Assembly: GCF_050633145.1 (NCBI RefSeq)
Contig: NZ_JBOEFY010000015.1
Coordinates: forward strand, 173,830 to 237,829
Source: Kordia sp050633145
Lineage (GTDB): Bacteria; Bacteroidota; Bacteroidia; Flavobacteriales; Flavobacteriaceae
Reading direction: 5' to 3'
DNA: 64,000 bases
The translations under genes and the position numbers were made by a program. Positions within the stretch are counted from its first letter, which is position 1, and each line of letters opens with the position of its first letter. The notes beneath the pieces are model-generated. The model made no database searches. It saw nothing but the letters and a program-made list of their open reading frames with translations, and was not told where the DNA came from. This document shows positions 7,732 through 15,898 of this stretch, one piece after another.

Positions 7732-7733
7732 TT

Positions 7734-8432
7734 ATGAGCGTACACATCAATGCAAAAAAAGGTGATATAGCACCAACTGTTTTACTTCCTGGCGATCCTG
7801 TACGTGCCAAATGGATTGCAGAAACATTTTTAGAAAACCCTGTATTATACAACGATGTTCGTGGAATGTTCGGTTATACCGGAACTTATAAAGGAAAACC
7901 TGTTTCTGTACAAGGAACTGGAATGGGCGCACCATCAATAGGTATTTATGCACACGAATTAATCAATGAATACGATGTACAAAAGCTCATTCGAGTAGGA
8001 AGCGCTGGTTCGTATCAAAAAGAAGTGCAAATTCGTGATATTGTCGTGGCGATGTCTGCTTCTTCAAACAGTAGCATGAATAGTCTTTCTTTTCAGGGAG
8101 AAAACTTTGCGCCAACCGCTAGTGCGGAATTATTTATGGATGCACTTATTGCTGCCAAAGAAAAAAACATTCCTGTAAAAGCTGGAAACATTTTAACAAG
8201 CGATATTTTTTATCAAGAAGATCCTGATTATTATAAAAAATGGGCAAAATATGGCGTTTTATGTGTAGAAATGGAAACTTCTGCCTTATATACAATTGCT
8301 GCGCGTTTTCAAGTAAAAGCATTATCTTTACTCACAATATCGGATAGTTTGGTTACACATGAAACTACAACTTCCGATGAACGAGCGCAGACTTTCAAAG
8401 AAATGATCGAAATTGCACTCGCTATTAGTTAA
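7734..8432 (+). CDS. deoD: Purine-nucleoside phosphorylase, DeoD type
   Basis: A 232-residue hexameric-type PNP: (deoxy)purine nucleoside + phosphate gives base + (deoxy)ribose 1-phosphate. Visible are MSVHINA with the nucleoside-binding His at position 5, the phosphate loop LLPGDPVRAKW (Gly21, Arg25), Arg44 in DVRGMFGYTG, the VEMETSALY motif that binds the sugar and base, and TISDS with the catalytic Asp. Length is typical (E. coli DeoD 239). The gene is almost fused to deoC (two bases between) and is followed by a histidine-phosphatase gene 20 bases on. Confidence 0.96.
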   Translation: MSVHINAKKGDIAPTVLLPGDPVRAKWIAETFLENPVLYNDVRGMFGYTGTYKGKPVSVQGTGMGAPSIGIYAHELINEYDVQKLIRVGSAGSYQKEVQIRDIVVAMSASSNSSMNSLSFQGENFAPTASAELFMDALIAAKEKNIPVKAGNILTSDIFYQEDPDYYKKWAKYGVLCVEMETSALYTIAARFQVKALSLLTISDSLVTHETTTSDERAQTFKEMIEIALAIS

Positions 8433-8452
8433 TCAAAAAACACACATACCAA

Positions 8453-8980
8453 ATGAAAAAAAATATCTTATTTGTACTGAGCTTGTTCTTGGTCGTAAAT
8501 TGTTTTGCACAAGAAGAGAAAGAAAGTAAGAAATCTACAGATACCGAAACTTCTGTCTATTATTTAATTCGTCACGCAGAAAAAGATCGTTCTGATAAAA
8601 GCAATAAAAATCCTGATTTAACAAAGCAAGGTCATAACAGAGCTGCGTATTGGGCAGATGTATTTAAAAAAGTGCCTTTTGACGCCGTATATTCTACAGA
8701 ATACAATAGAACACAGCAAACGGCAAAGCCAACAGCAGATGCGCATGAATTAGAAATAACTTCTTATCATCCTTTTAAGATTAAAATGGATGCTTTTCTA
8801 AAAAAGACAAAAGGGAAAACTGTATTAATCGTCGGACATAGCAATACTACACCAGCCTTTGTAAATAGACTGATTCAAAAAGAAGACTATGAATCTATTG
8901 CAGATGACAATAATGGAAACTTATACATTGTTACCATTTCTGGGGAATCTAAAACTGTACAATTATTGACGGTTAATTAA
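8453..8980 (+). CDS. Exported histidine phosphatase family protein
   Basis: A 175-residue member of the phosphoglycerate-mutase/SixA histidine phosphatase superfamily with a signal peptide (MKKNILFVLSLFLVVNCFAQ). The phospho-accepting motif YLIRHAEKDR places the catalytic His at residue 41; the second His lies in TVLIVGHSNTTP (about residue 130), and the acid/helix motif YSTEYNRTQQTA is in place. It would act in the periplasm on an unknown phosphoester. Position right after deoC-deoD may mean co-transcription, with a shared terminator downstream, but a functional tie to nucleosides is only inference. Confidence 0.85.
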   Translation: MKKNILFVLSLFLVVNCFAQEEKESKKSTDTETSVYYLIRHAEKDRSDKSNKNPDLTKQGHNRAAYWADVFKKVPFDAVYSTEYNRTQQTAKPTADAHELEITSYHPFKIKMDAFLKKTKGKTVLIVGHSNTTPAFVNRLIQKEDYESIADDNNGNLYIVTISGESKTVQLLTVN

Positions 8981-9004
8981 TTCTCACATCTACATAATAC
9001 TATA

Positions 9005-9032
9005 GAAAACGCCGCTTTACAGCGGCGTTTTC
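9005..9032. terminator. Bidirectional terminator
   Basis: A perfect 12-base stem, GAAAACGCCGCT (9005-9016) and AGCGGCGTTTTC (9021-9032), with a TTAC loop. GC-rich core and A/T flanks on both sides suit termination of both the deo gene set from the left and the porin gene from the right. Confidence 0.85.
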
Positions 9033-9053
9033 AGTTCCATAACATACAAACTA

Positions 9054-9707
9054 CTAAAACTTCATTCCTATACCAAACCCTATTATTAGTGGGTTTATAT
9101 CTACATCTGCGCCAACTGTAGCTCCTAGTGCTGTTGTTGCATTTACAGTAGCATCTGTTTGAAGTAATATCTTTTTAACATCTAAATTCAAAAACCAAGT
9201 ATCATTTAAGGCATAATCAAATCCTGCTTGAAAAGCAAAACCAATACTATTGTCATAATCTACATCATTTGCAATTGGACCTTCATCTGCTCCATAAAAA
9301 ATGGTATAATTTAACCCTGCTCCAACATAGGGTTTAAAATCGCCCATCGGATAATGATATTGAACTGTTATTGTTGGTGGCAATAACCAAACATCACCTA
9401 AATCGATATTTCCTACGGCGGTATTAATGGCCTCAACATCATGATTGGTTGTTGCTAAAATTAATTCTGCTGCCCAGTTTTTTGTAAAGAAATAAGTAAA
9501 ATCTAATTCTGGAACATACGCTGTAGAAATTGAAACATCACCTCCAATAGCTTCAATCGTAGCGCTTTCACTTGGAATTACAGAAATAAAACGCGCACGT
9601 ACTTGCCACTTTTTATCTACATCTTGATCTTGTTGTTTTACATCTTCTTGTGCTGTTAGTTGAAAGAAACCTAACATTAAAAAAACACCGAATACTGCTT
9701 TTTTCAT
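9054..9707 (-). CDS. Outer-membrane beta-barrel protein, OmpW-like
   Basis: The frame is open from 9776, but the ATG at 9707 gives a proper signal peptide (MKKAVFGVFLMLGFFQLTAQ) and is preferred, giving 217 residues. The mature protein has alternating strands with the OmpW hallmarks: an N-terminal WQVRARFISVIP strand, YVPELDFTYFFTKNWAAELI, a PPTITVQYHYP strand, PYVGAGLNYTIFY, and a terminal strand ending in Phe (IIGFGIGMKF), the BAM recognition feature. OmpW proteins form narrow outer-membrane channels for small hydrophobic molecules. Monocistronic, ending at the bidirectional terminator. Confidence 0.88.
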   Translation of the reverse strand: MKKAVFGVFLMLGFFQLTAQEDVKQQDQDVDKKWQVRARFISVIPSESATIEAIGGDVSISTAYVPELDFTYFFTKNWAAELILATTNHDVEAINTAVGNIDLGDVWLLPPTITVQYHYPMGDFKPYVGAGLNYTIFYGADEGPIANDVDYDNSIGFAFQAGFDYALNDTWFLNLDVKKILLQTDATVNATTALGATVGADVDINPLIIGFGIGMKF

Positions 9708-9828
9708 AAGTCTATTATTTAATATTATGATACAAATGTATGTTTGACTTTCTCTAAGAAAAATGACAAAAGTCATAGAATATTGAAAGATATTATTATG
9801 AATTATAAAAGCTTAGACACCGATATAC

Positions 9829-9858
9829 TTGCGATTCTAATAAATGTTAGTAACTTTG
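9829..9858 (+). promoter_or_regulatory. Promoter before smpB
   Basis: TTG (9829-9831, preceded by C) and TAACTTTG (9851-9858) are 19 bases apart. The second element is an exact match to the Bacteroidota -7 box TAnnTTTG and the spacing is ideal. The start codon follows eight bases later, so the transcript would have almost no 5' leader. Confidence 0.5.
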
Positions 9859-9865
9859 GCAATTC

Positions 9866-10324
9866 ATGCAAAAAAACATCAACATACAAAACAAGAAGGC
9901 GCGCTTTCAATACGAAATCTTAGATAAGTATACAGCGGGAATTGTTCTCACCGGAACGGAAATTAAATCCATTCGGTTGAGCAAAGCTTCTATTGCCGAA
10001 AGTTTCTGCGAATTCAATGAACGCGGCGAACTTTTTGTAGTCAATATGTATATTGAAGAATACGCTTTTGGAACGCATTACAATCACCAACCAAGAAGCA
10101 CACGTAAACTTTTACTAAACAAAAAAGAATTGCGTGGTTTAAACAAACAAGTTAAAAACTCTGGATTGACCATTGTTCCTTTACGCTTATTCTTAAACGA
10201 AAAAGGCTTGGCAAAACTTTCTATTGCCTTAGCTAAAGGTAAAAAGATTCACGATAAACGAGAAACTATGAAAGATCGCGACAACAAGCGTGAACTAGAT
10301 CGTGTTAAGAAAAACTTCCGTTAG
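9866..10324 (+). CDS. smpB: SsrA-binding protein SmpB
   Basis: A 152-residue SmpB, the small protein that binds tmRNA and brings it to stalled ribosomes for trans-translation. Typical features are NKKARFQYEILDKYTAGIVL with GTEIKSIR next, the EEYAFGTHYNHQPRSTRKLL loop, and the basic C-terminal tail KKIHDKRETMKDRDNKREL that inserts into the ribosomal mRNA channel. The gene stands alone with its own promoter. The tmRNA gene itself is not recognisable nearby. A decayed copy of the tail-coding end lies at 19606-19677. Confidence 0.97.
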   Translation: MQKNINIQNKKARFQYEILDKYTAGIVLTGTEIKSIRLSKASIAESFCEFNERGELFVVNMYIEEYAFGTHYNHQPRSTRKLLLNKKELRGLNKQVKNSGLTIVPLRLFLNEKGLAKLSIALAKGKKIHDKRETMKDRDNKRELDRVKKNFR

Positions 10325-10870
10325 GTTTCTACTTTTTACTATATACATCATGTTGCCATAACACGATTTTAGTAAAGAAAATAAGAGGAAGCTATAATAA
10401 ACAAAGTTCCAGCTATTTACTGAATTAGTTATGATAACAGAAATTCCTGTTTTACATACGTTACAGAACATAGTTATAATATTATAAGCATAAAGGAGGT
10501 TAGCAGCTAAGTGTCGCAATATCGCGGAATGTAGAAACGTAAACTGAAGTGAATACGAATGATCTTTGTGAAACCTGAAATGCTAAACGCAGGCGAAATT
10601 CAAAAATCAAACCCGTTTTAAAGAAGAATTTGCGAAGTGTTTGTGTAGAGTTTAAGTGAGATGTAGAATGACTAAAAATACATTCTGTAAAACTATAGAA
10701 TTTGATCGAAGCAAAATGTTTATTACTTGATCATAAGGTTTTATAATTTTTTCAATACACTCTATTTTTATAAATTAAATAAAAATTAAAAGAGAAATAT
10801 AATGATGTAGTTGTAATTGCCTTTTTTTTACACTTTTAGTAAGTCTTATAAATATAAAAAATAATCCTAA
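10325..10870. other. Intergenic region, 546 bases, no gene found
   Basis: No frame with coding character is visible on either strand. The middle (about 10495-10660) is less AT-rich than typical spacers here and has several GCGAA/GCGGAA words and the small palindrome CGCAATATCGCG-like stretch near 10513. I looked for tmRNA ends and tRNA-like structures and found none. It could be a dispersed repeat or remnant. Confidence 0.4.
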
Positions 10871-11998
10871 ATGAAAAAACACTACACTTTTAAATGGAAA
10901 AAAATAGTTACTCTGCCTATGATCCTATTTTCTTGGTTTTCTACTCAGGCGTATGACTATTGTAATCCCGTAGATAGAAGTTATAATGCATCGGCAGAAG
11001 TAAATAGTTTAGAACATATTTCTTTCAATCCAGTTTGTCATAGTACTCCAGTGGTTTTAAGTACTCCGACCCTTAATTCTCCCACATCCAATTCCTCTAA
11101 TGCTAATGATATTTTTGTAGATTTCACATTACCCTTAAATGCAATGCCAGGAAGCGTAACGTTAACATTTACAGGGTCATTTACAGTCGTCGTCACGTTT
11201 GATAACAGCTTTGAAAGTGCAGGGCAACACAGTACAACTCTTGATGGTTCTGATATCATGAACAATCCTTTTGTTGCCTCTAGTAATTCTTTTGTTTTGC
11301 CGGACGATACCTATTCTGTGCAATTAGCGTATTTAGATACAACAGGGAACTCCTTTCTTAGTGATATCAATACTAATATTACTTATGATTCCGTTACCTT
11401 ACCTCCGGTACTTATTAGTCCCTCGGATAATGCTTCAACGACACCTGGTAGTTCTCTAATAGACTTACAATTTACAATTCCAGAAACACCACTTGCAGGA
11501 ACTGTTAAATTAACATTTACTGATGCAAGTAATAATGATATTGTTTTAACACTATTGGATATAACGTCTTTTAGTGGAAACATTGACGGATTGAATTTTG
11601 CATCAACTCCAGAAATTCTTATCGCTAGTTCAAACAGTTTAGCAGATGGCATTTACGATATAACCCTAGAATATCAAGATTCCGTTGGTAATTCCATAGC
11701 TACCGATACAGTAACAGGATTCTCTTTTGACACCGTTACTTTATCCAATGACACATTTCAATTTAATAATTTCACTATTCTTCCAAACCCTACCTCCTCA
11801 AAAATAGTTATCAGTACAAAAGAAAATATAAAAAATATTTCACTTATTTCCAGTATAGGATTCCAATTTCATATCAAAATAGATCATATCATTAATGAAA
11901 AATATTCTGTAGATATGAGTAATTTGAGTAATGGAGTGTACTTTGTGGTTATAGAAACTGACTCAACATATTATACCAAGAAAATAATCAAAAAATAA
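10871..11998 (+). CDS. T9SS-sorted secreted protein with tandem beta-sandwich repeats
   Basis: A 375-residue protein with an N-terminal signal region (ends WFSTQAYDY), two tandem homologous repeats and a C-terminal type IX secretion sorting domain. The repeats read alike: VDFTLPLNAMPGSVTLTFTG near residues 85-105 and LQFTIPETPLAGTVKLTFTD near 199-218, each followed by SSNSFVLPDDTYSVQLAYLD / SSNSLADGIYDITLEYQD. The tail from about residue 300 (FTILPNPTSSKIVIST ... LSNGVYFVVIETDS ... KKIIKK) is the T9SS sorting domain, so it is exported across the outer membrane. Role unknown; Ig-like or adhesin-like surface protein is plausible. Confidence 0.8.
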   Translation: MKKHYTFKWKKIVTLPMILFSWFSTQAYDYCNPVDRSYNASAEVNSLEHISFNPVCHSTPVVLSTPTLNSPTSNSSNANDIFVDFTLPLNAMPGSVTLTFTGSFTVVVTFDNSFESAGQHSTTLDGSDIMNNPFVASSNSFVLPDDTYSVQLAYLDTTGNSFLSDINTNITYDSVTLPPVLISPSDNASTTPGSSLIDLQFTIPETPLAGTVKLTFTDASNNDIVLTLLDITSFSGNIDGLNFASTPEILIASSNSLADGIYDITLEYQDSVGNSIATDTVTGFSFDTVTLSNDTFQFNNFTILPNPTSSKIVISTKENIKNISLISSIGFQFHIKIDHIINEKYSVDMSNLSNGVYFVVIETDSTYYTKKIIKK

Positions 11999-12132
11999 AT
12001 GTAATTTATGTTTAATTAAAAAAGCAGAATTGTTAAAAATACGTTCTCTAACAATGGGTATATTGCATAGCTTCCTAACGTCAGCTACGACAACATACCT
12101 GTGACGTTGTGTGTAAGTCGAATAAATAAGCT
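11999..12132. other. Left spacer of the cassette-like array
   Basis: After the T9SS gene comes a stretch with AACAATGGGTATATTGCAT and then GACGTTGTGTGTAAG (about 12103-12117) directly before the next gene. The last motif resembles GAACGTTGCCTGTAAGC found before the gene at 12785, so both look like the downstream ends of related spacers. Confidence 0.4.
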
Positions 12133-12657
12133 ATGTGTGAATTAAAAAACAAATTTTTACTTTGTAGTTGTCAAGATGGTGAACTAAAAGAAAATAATGT
12201 TAGTTGGATATTATTTCGTCGCAAAGAAAAGAAAAAAAGAGGTCTTTGCAATAATTCCGAACCAATAACCAGAATATTAGGACAACGAGAACTACCTAGT
12301 AACGACTTAATTGAATCTGGATATAAAGAACAATATTATAAAAACCTAAAGGCATTCTATGAAGAAGAGAAAAGAAAAAAAGAATTAGAAGATACTATAA
12401 AAGAATCTGAAGGTTATATAAAAACAACGGCTTATATTCTTACCGAACTAAATACTCGAAATTGTTTTGACAAGAACATTGAAATAATGGAAAAAGATAT
12501 TCTATCAATAAAATTAAATTCTGAATTAGGTCTTTGGGCGGAATTTATATTCAGAAAGCAATCTTGGAGAATAGCAAAGTTTAGTTTGGAAGAGAAAAAG
12601 TATTTAACAATTATAAAAGGAGAAATAAAACCTACACACAACAATGACTATAGGTAA
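12133..12657 (+). CDS. Hypothetical protein, cassette gene 1
   Basis: A 174-residue, Lys/Glu-rich protein with no signal peptide. The N-terminus has a Cys cluster (MCELKNKFLLCSCQDG) and then basic RRKEKKKRG; residues about 75-100 are strongly charged and could be helical or coiled. The C-terminal half (LWAEFIFRKQSWRIAKFSLEEKKYL) looks globular. Family unknown. Its last codons (PTHNNDYR) are read from the start of the intergenic repeat that follows, so the gene has probably recruited its stop codon from the repeat. The start by ATG at 12133 is the first possible. Confidence 0.6.
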   Translation: MCELKNKFLLCSCQDGELKENNVSWILFRRKEKKKRGLCNNSEPITRILGQRELPSNDLIESGYKEQYYKNLKAFYEEEKRKKELEDTIKESEGYIKTTAYILTELNTRNCFDKNIEIMEKDILSIKLNSELGLWAEFIFRKQSWRIAKFSLEEKKYLTIIKGEIKPTHNNDYR

Positions 12658-12775
12658 TTGCCGGTTCTCGTCTACTTATGAAAATCCTCGCATATTTTCT
12701 ATTTGGGTTTTATTTACTAAATTATGTACTTAAACACGCAACGAAATCATACACAAGAACGTTGCCTGTAAGCAT
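12632..12775 (+). repeat. Cassette spacer repeat R1
   Basis: Starts with CCTACACACAACAATG, continues with ATTGCCGGTTCTCGTCTACT and a core at 12660-12755 that aligns base for base over about 95 bases with the spacer at 14293-14389 (shared words CTACTTATGAAAA, TTCTATTTGG, CTAAATTA, CACGCAAC). It ends with AACGTTGCCTGTAAGC just before the next gene. Non-coding and placed between unrelated small genes. Confidence 0.7.
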
Positions 12776-12784
12776 AAAAACCAT

Positions 12785-13213
12785 ATGAAAGAAATAGAAT
12801 CAGCTAAATATTATTTTATAACTGGAATTAATGAACCTAAAGATAATTCTTTAGAGTTTGAGTTGATTTGCGGAATCGTTTCGGAAAAAGAGGAGAAAGT
12901 ATTTGTTGGAAATCAGAATCTTGGTCCTGCTCGTCAGATTTTAATGAATGAGAATCATAAGTATAAAATAAAGTTTGATAGCTACATCGGTTATTCTGTA
13001 TTGGACGAAAGTTACGCTGACAAACTAGGAGATGACTTTACAGGACATAATCCGAGAATATACTCTTACTCAAATTTCTTGGACTATATAAAAACTGACA
13101 CTTTTGCTACTAAAGATTATCCTGAAGAATTTAAACATTATGCTTTCATAAGTGAAAATCACGTACTGAATGTAGCAGCGGAATCGGAACCAGAAATTGA
13201 AAAAATAAAATAG
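12785..13213 (+). CDS. Hypothetical protein, cassette gene 2
   Basis: A 142-residue acidic cytoplasmic-looking protein (no signal peptide or membrane span). It contains aromatic-rich strands (AKYYFITGINEP, HKYKIKFDSYIGYSVLD) and a C-terminal part with DYIKTDTFATKDYPEEFKHY. I recognise no family; its size and isolation would fit an immunity protein or small accessory gene, but nothing proves this. It is bounded on both sides by conserved non-coding repeats, and a copy of the CCTACACACAA motif starts right after its stop codon. Confidence 0.6.
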   Translation: MKEIESAKYYFITGINEPKDNSLEFELICGIVSEKEEKVFVGNQNLGPARQILMNENHKYKIKFDSYIGYSVLDESYADKLGDDFTGHNPRIYSYSNFLDYIKTDTFATKDYPEEFKHYAFISENHVLNVAAESEPEIEKIK

Positions 13214-13421
13214 CCTACACACAAAAATGGCTGTAATTAATAAGGTTTTAGCGATTAACCTTAAGTTTAGAGTTTTAAAAGTCCGCCAAATCTTTTTGAT
13301 TTGGTATTATAAATAAAAAGATAAAACGAAATAAAAAGTTTTGGATAAGTATTTAATCGAAAGTTCACTACTTTTAATTCCCGTACTAATTATAGCTGAG
13401 ACGTTGGCGGTGAATAAAAAA
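13214..13421 (+). repeat. Cassette spacer repeat of a second type
   Basis: Begins with CCTACACACAAAAATGGCTG immediately after the stop of cassette gene 2, carries the hairpin CCAAATC-tttt-GATTTGG (about 13288-13306), and ends near GACGTTGGCGGTGAATAA at 13411-13421. From experience similar blocks recur between accessory genes of Flavobacteria. Part of it is open in frame with the next gene, which makes a false N-terminal extension (13341-13421). Confidence 0.55.
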
Positions 13422-14246
13422 ATGAAAATGAAAAGATTACTTATATTAATATTTGCTATTACTTTAATTTCGTGTGAATCTGAAGAGCAAAAGATTAAAA
13501 AGGCAGAGAATACTGTGAAAAGCTTTGTCTCAAATCTTCAGTTTGACAACTACGATAAATTATTTAGTTTTTATCCAGATTTTAAAAGAATTGAAACTTA
13601 TTGGAAATTGAATTCTATAATTATTACATCTTCAAATATAAATCCTGATGAATCTATAACGATCATTGGAAGTTCAAACAATAGACAGGTTTTATTTGAA
13701 CTTCAGAGACAAAATAATCAATATTTAATAACAAATAGTAAAGGGCTTTCCTCTGATTACAATTCTAATATATATAAGTTTTGTAAAAAGATTGGATGTA
13801 TAGGTACAAGCGAATATGATGCAGACATTTCTAATATATGTAAGGACAATAAATATAAATTCGAGAAGTTAGTCAATGATTTGAAGACTAGAATAGAAAG
13901 TAGAACTGTTCTCGAAAATCATACTCTTACCAAAAGTTATGGAACGCTTTCGGGTGATATTACAATTAAGAACTATTCACGTTTCACAATTCCAGGACAT
14001 GTATACAAAATCTATGTAAAATACTTGAATTCAAAAGACGAGGTAATATTTACTTCCAATCAATCATTGTCAAATTTTCAATCAATCCCTTACAACCAAA
14101 GTAAAACAATACATATCTTTGAAAATAATGTGAAAGGATTTCGAAAAGTAGATATTCAATTAAGCCTGACAACATCAAATTTTATTGAAAAAATTATAGC
14201 AGAGAACGTTGAAGGGAGCAATTGTAAATATTCTAATAATTTGTAA
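13422..14246 (+). CDS. Putative lipoprotein, cassette gene 3
   Basis: I start it at the ATG at 13422 (or 13428), because this gives a lipoprotein signal, MKMKRLLILIFAITLISC, with Cys as the lipidated residue; the open frame from 13341 merely runs through the upstream repeat. The product is about 274 residues. The mature part begins ESEEQKIKKAENTVKSFV, then mixed alpha/beta sequence; a paired CKKIGC sits near the middle, and the last third (GTLSGDITIKNYSRFTIPG ... YLNSKDEVIFTSNQS) resembles an Ig-like FxLyD-type domain found in bacterial lipoproteins, though this is only by pattern. Anchored in the outer or inner membrane. Function unknown. Confidence 0.65.
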   Translation: MKMKRLLILIFAITLISCESEEQKIKKAENTVKSFVSNLQFDNYDKLFSFYPDFKRIETYWKLNSIIITSSNINPDESITIIGSSNNRQVLFELQRQNNQYLITNSKGLSSDYNSNIYKFCKKIGCIGTSEYDADISNICKDNKYKFEKLVNDLKTRIESRTVLENHTLTKSYGTLSGDITIKNYSRFTIPGHVYKIYVKYLNSKDEVIFTSNQSLSNFQSIPYNQSKTIHIFENNVKGFRKVDIQLSLTTSNFIEKIIAENVEGSNCKYSNNL

Positions 14247-14269
14247 GAAAAGTTAAAAACAGATCGCAA

Positions 14270-14389
14270 ACTTAAGCCTTGTATAATTCATTGCTAGTAC
14301 TCACCTACTTATGAAAAGTCTTTCAGATGTTCTATTTGGTTTGTATTTGCTAAATTAGTTGCTTAACCACGCAACTAATCGCACACACA
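14270..14389 (+). repeat. Cassette spacer repeat R2
   Basis: Homologous to R1: the core 14293-14389 has CTACTTATGAAAA, TTCTATTTGG, CTAAATTA and CCACGCAACTAATC in the same order and spacing as 12660-12755. It begins with GTATAATTCATTGCTAG. It separates the lipoprotein gene from a truncated gene end (14390-14473) and a membrane-protein gene. Confidence 0.7.
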
Positions 14390-14473
14390 GTTATCACTCC
14401 TGAAAAACTGACTGAACTGAAAAAGTATAAACAAAACGGAATTGAAATTGATTGCGGAAATAAAAAATATTGA
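14390..14473 (+). pseudogene. Orphan 3' end of a gene
   Basis: After R2 the frame VITPEKLTELKKYKQNGIEI followed by DCGNKKY and a TGA stop reads like the normal end of a protein but has no start codon: upstream it runs into the repeat. I take it as the remaining C-terminus of a gene whose front was replaced by the repeat. It is short, so coding origin is not certain. Confidence 0.35.
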
Positions 14474-14483
14474 TTGAATAAGT

Positions 14484-14813
14484 TTGGAAACAAAAAAACT
14501 GAAAATAACTAGCCGATTTTTATATAATCCTAAATTGTCAGCGATTACAATCTGCGTTCTTTGCTTGGCAGGAATGCTAACTGCAAGATATATTGAAAAA
14601 TGGTTTCGTTTTTCTGACTATCGATGGATTTATCAATATGGTAGTCTATTATCAAAAGGGCTTGTTCTATTAATGATGAGTTGGTCATTTTTCCATCCAA
14701 TAATAGTTATATCAGAAAAAAGAAAACAATGGAAAAAATATTGGATTTGGATTTTAATTGGTTTACTTCCTTTTCTATATTTTGGAATTATGATGACAAT
14801 TGCAATGTCCTGA
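14484..14813 (+). CDS. Small membrane protein, cassette gene 4
   Basis: A 109-residue protein with a TTG start at 14484 (the next in-frame ATG is about 31 codons later and would lose the first membrane span). Three hydrophobic segments are visible: SAITICVLCLAGMLTA, SKGLVLLMMSWSFFHPIIVI and YWIWILIGLLPFLYFGIMM, separated by basic loops (KRKQWKK). It would sit in the cytoplasmic membrane. No family recognised. It follows the orphan gene end by 10 bases. Confidence 0.55.
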   Translation: METKKLKITSRFLYNPKLSAITICVLCLAGMLTARYIEKWFRFSDYRWIYQYGSLLSKGLVLLMMSWSFFHPIIVISEKRKQWKKYWIWILIGLLPFLYFGIMMTIAMS

Positions 14814-14930
14814 ACGATCGAATAAAAACGTATGGAAATAACCTTTATAAAACATAACTAATAAGTGCAAATCGAAAGGTTTAGGCTTACTTTTAAAGAC
14901 CTTTACCAACAGAAAAAATAATTGAATTAA

Positions 14931-15680
14931 ATGAAAAAAATTAAATCAACATTACTAACCTTCGTCATTTGCTTTTTTATTTATAACTGCAATGGACAAA
15001 GCAAAAAAACTGAGCAAAAAATAGAATTCGAGTTGAATAAAGTTGAAGAAATTGCAACACAACATCTCTATGATATAATTATTAAGAATTCAAAGGCTAT
15101 TAAGAATGGTAATAAGATCATATTAGGAGACAAATCAATAGAAATAAACGTAAATGTTGAATTTGATGGTAAAAAAGAAGGTAAATGGATATATGCTTCT
15201 AATTTTTCAACAATAGTCAAAACATCTAAAACGACTGAATTCAATATTGGTTCTATTGGGATTGGAAATTCGAGAGAAGAAGCTGTTAATGTATCAATAC
15301 AGGAATGGATTGCTGTTTTTGGAATTCCTTTATCCGATATGCTCAATAACAAGAATGGTTATAAAATTTCAGAAACCATAGTTTTCTCTGGCTTAATGGG
15401 AATTAGAGGTAATCTTCCAAAAAACACTTGGCTTAATGGTGATAGTGAAATGACAGCTAAAATAATTTCACACATTAGTCAACTAATTAAATCTGCAAAA
15501 GATGAAATTGTTTCTGTTGATATTAAACTTATAATAGGAAATAATGGTGTATTAGACGGAGAATGTAAACTCGGAAATAAAGTTTCAATAGAGTTATTAA
15601 ATCAACTTAAGACCATCGAATGGCCAGCTTCTGGTGAGGGATATTTATTTAAACAATTTTATATCATAAAAAAACGATAA
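14931..15680 (+). CDS. Putative lipoprotein, cassette gene 5
   Basis: A 249-residue exported protein: MKKIKSTLLTFVICFFIYNC is a signal segment with a Cys that may be lipidated, followed by NGQSKKTEQ. The middle has ASNFSTIVKTSKTTEFNIGS and IGIGNSREEAVNVSIQEWIA, a pattern of a beta-hairpin and helix that resembles Bacteroidota domains of unknown function (a DUF6348-like fold is possible but unproven). It is the last gene of the plus-strand array and converges on the large synthetase gene with a 218-base gap. Confidence 0.6.
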   Translation: MKKIKSTLLTFVICFFIYNCNGQSKKTEQKIEFELNKVEEIATQHLYDIIIKNSKAIKNGNKIILGDKSIEINVNVEFDGKKEGKWIYASNFSTIVKTSKTTEFNIGSIGIGNSREEAVNVSIQEWIAVFGIPLSDMLNNKNGYKISETIVFSGLMGIRGNLPKNTWLNGDSEMTAKIISHISQLIKSAKDEIVSVDIKLIIGNNGVLDGECKLGNKVSIELLNQLKTIEWPASGEGYLFKQFYIIKKR

Positions 15681-15689
15681 AGAAAGTCT

Positions 15690-15805
15690 ACCTATAACAA
15701 TACCTAAAAAACATTGCTTACAGATTTTTCCACTTGGAAAATCCTCAGATAACCCAAAGTTCAGATATATCTAGAAACAAAACTCAAAACAAACGCAACG
15801 ATTTC
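15690..15805 (+). repeat. Diverged cassette spacer R3
   Basis: CCTATAACAAT, ATTGCTTACAG, CCACTTGGAAAATCCTC and GCAACGATTTC occur in the order of the R1/R2 words but with more changes. It closes the array on its right side, next to the 3' end of the synthetase gene on the other strand. Confidence 0.4.
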
Positions 15806-15898
15806 TTAGCCGTAAACTCCATACATCCAACACATACCAAATCAAGCACACTCAAGATTTCCCGAATGCGCTCAATTTAATATATATCATACTATTTT

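Noticed and set aside
10325..10870. tmRNA gene next to smpB
   Set aside because: No recognisable tmRNA ends, tag frame or tRNA-like acceptor on either strand.
12660..12775. Proven integron attC site
   Set aside because: Core words are suggestive but I could not confirm paired inverted core sites, and no integrase is present.
12660..15805. CRISPR array
   Set aside because: The repeats are about 95 bases or longer, few in number and separated by complete genes; no Cas gene.
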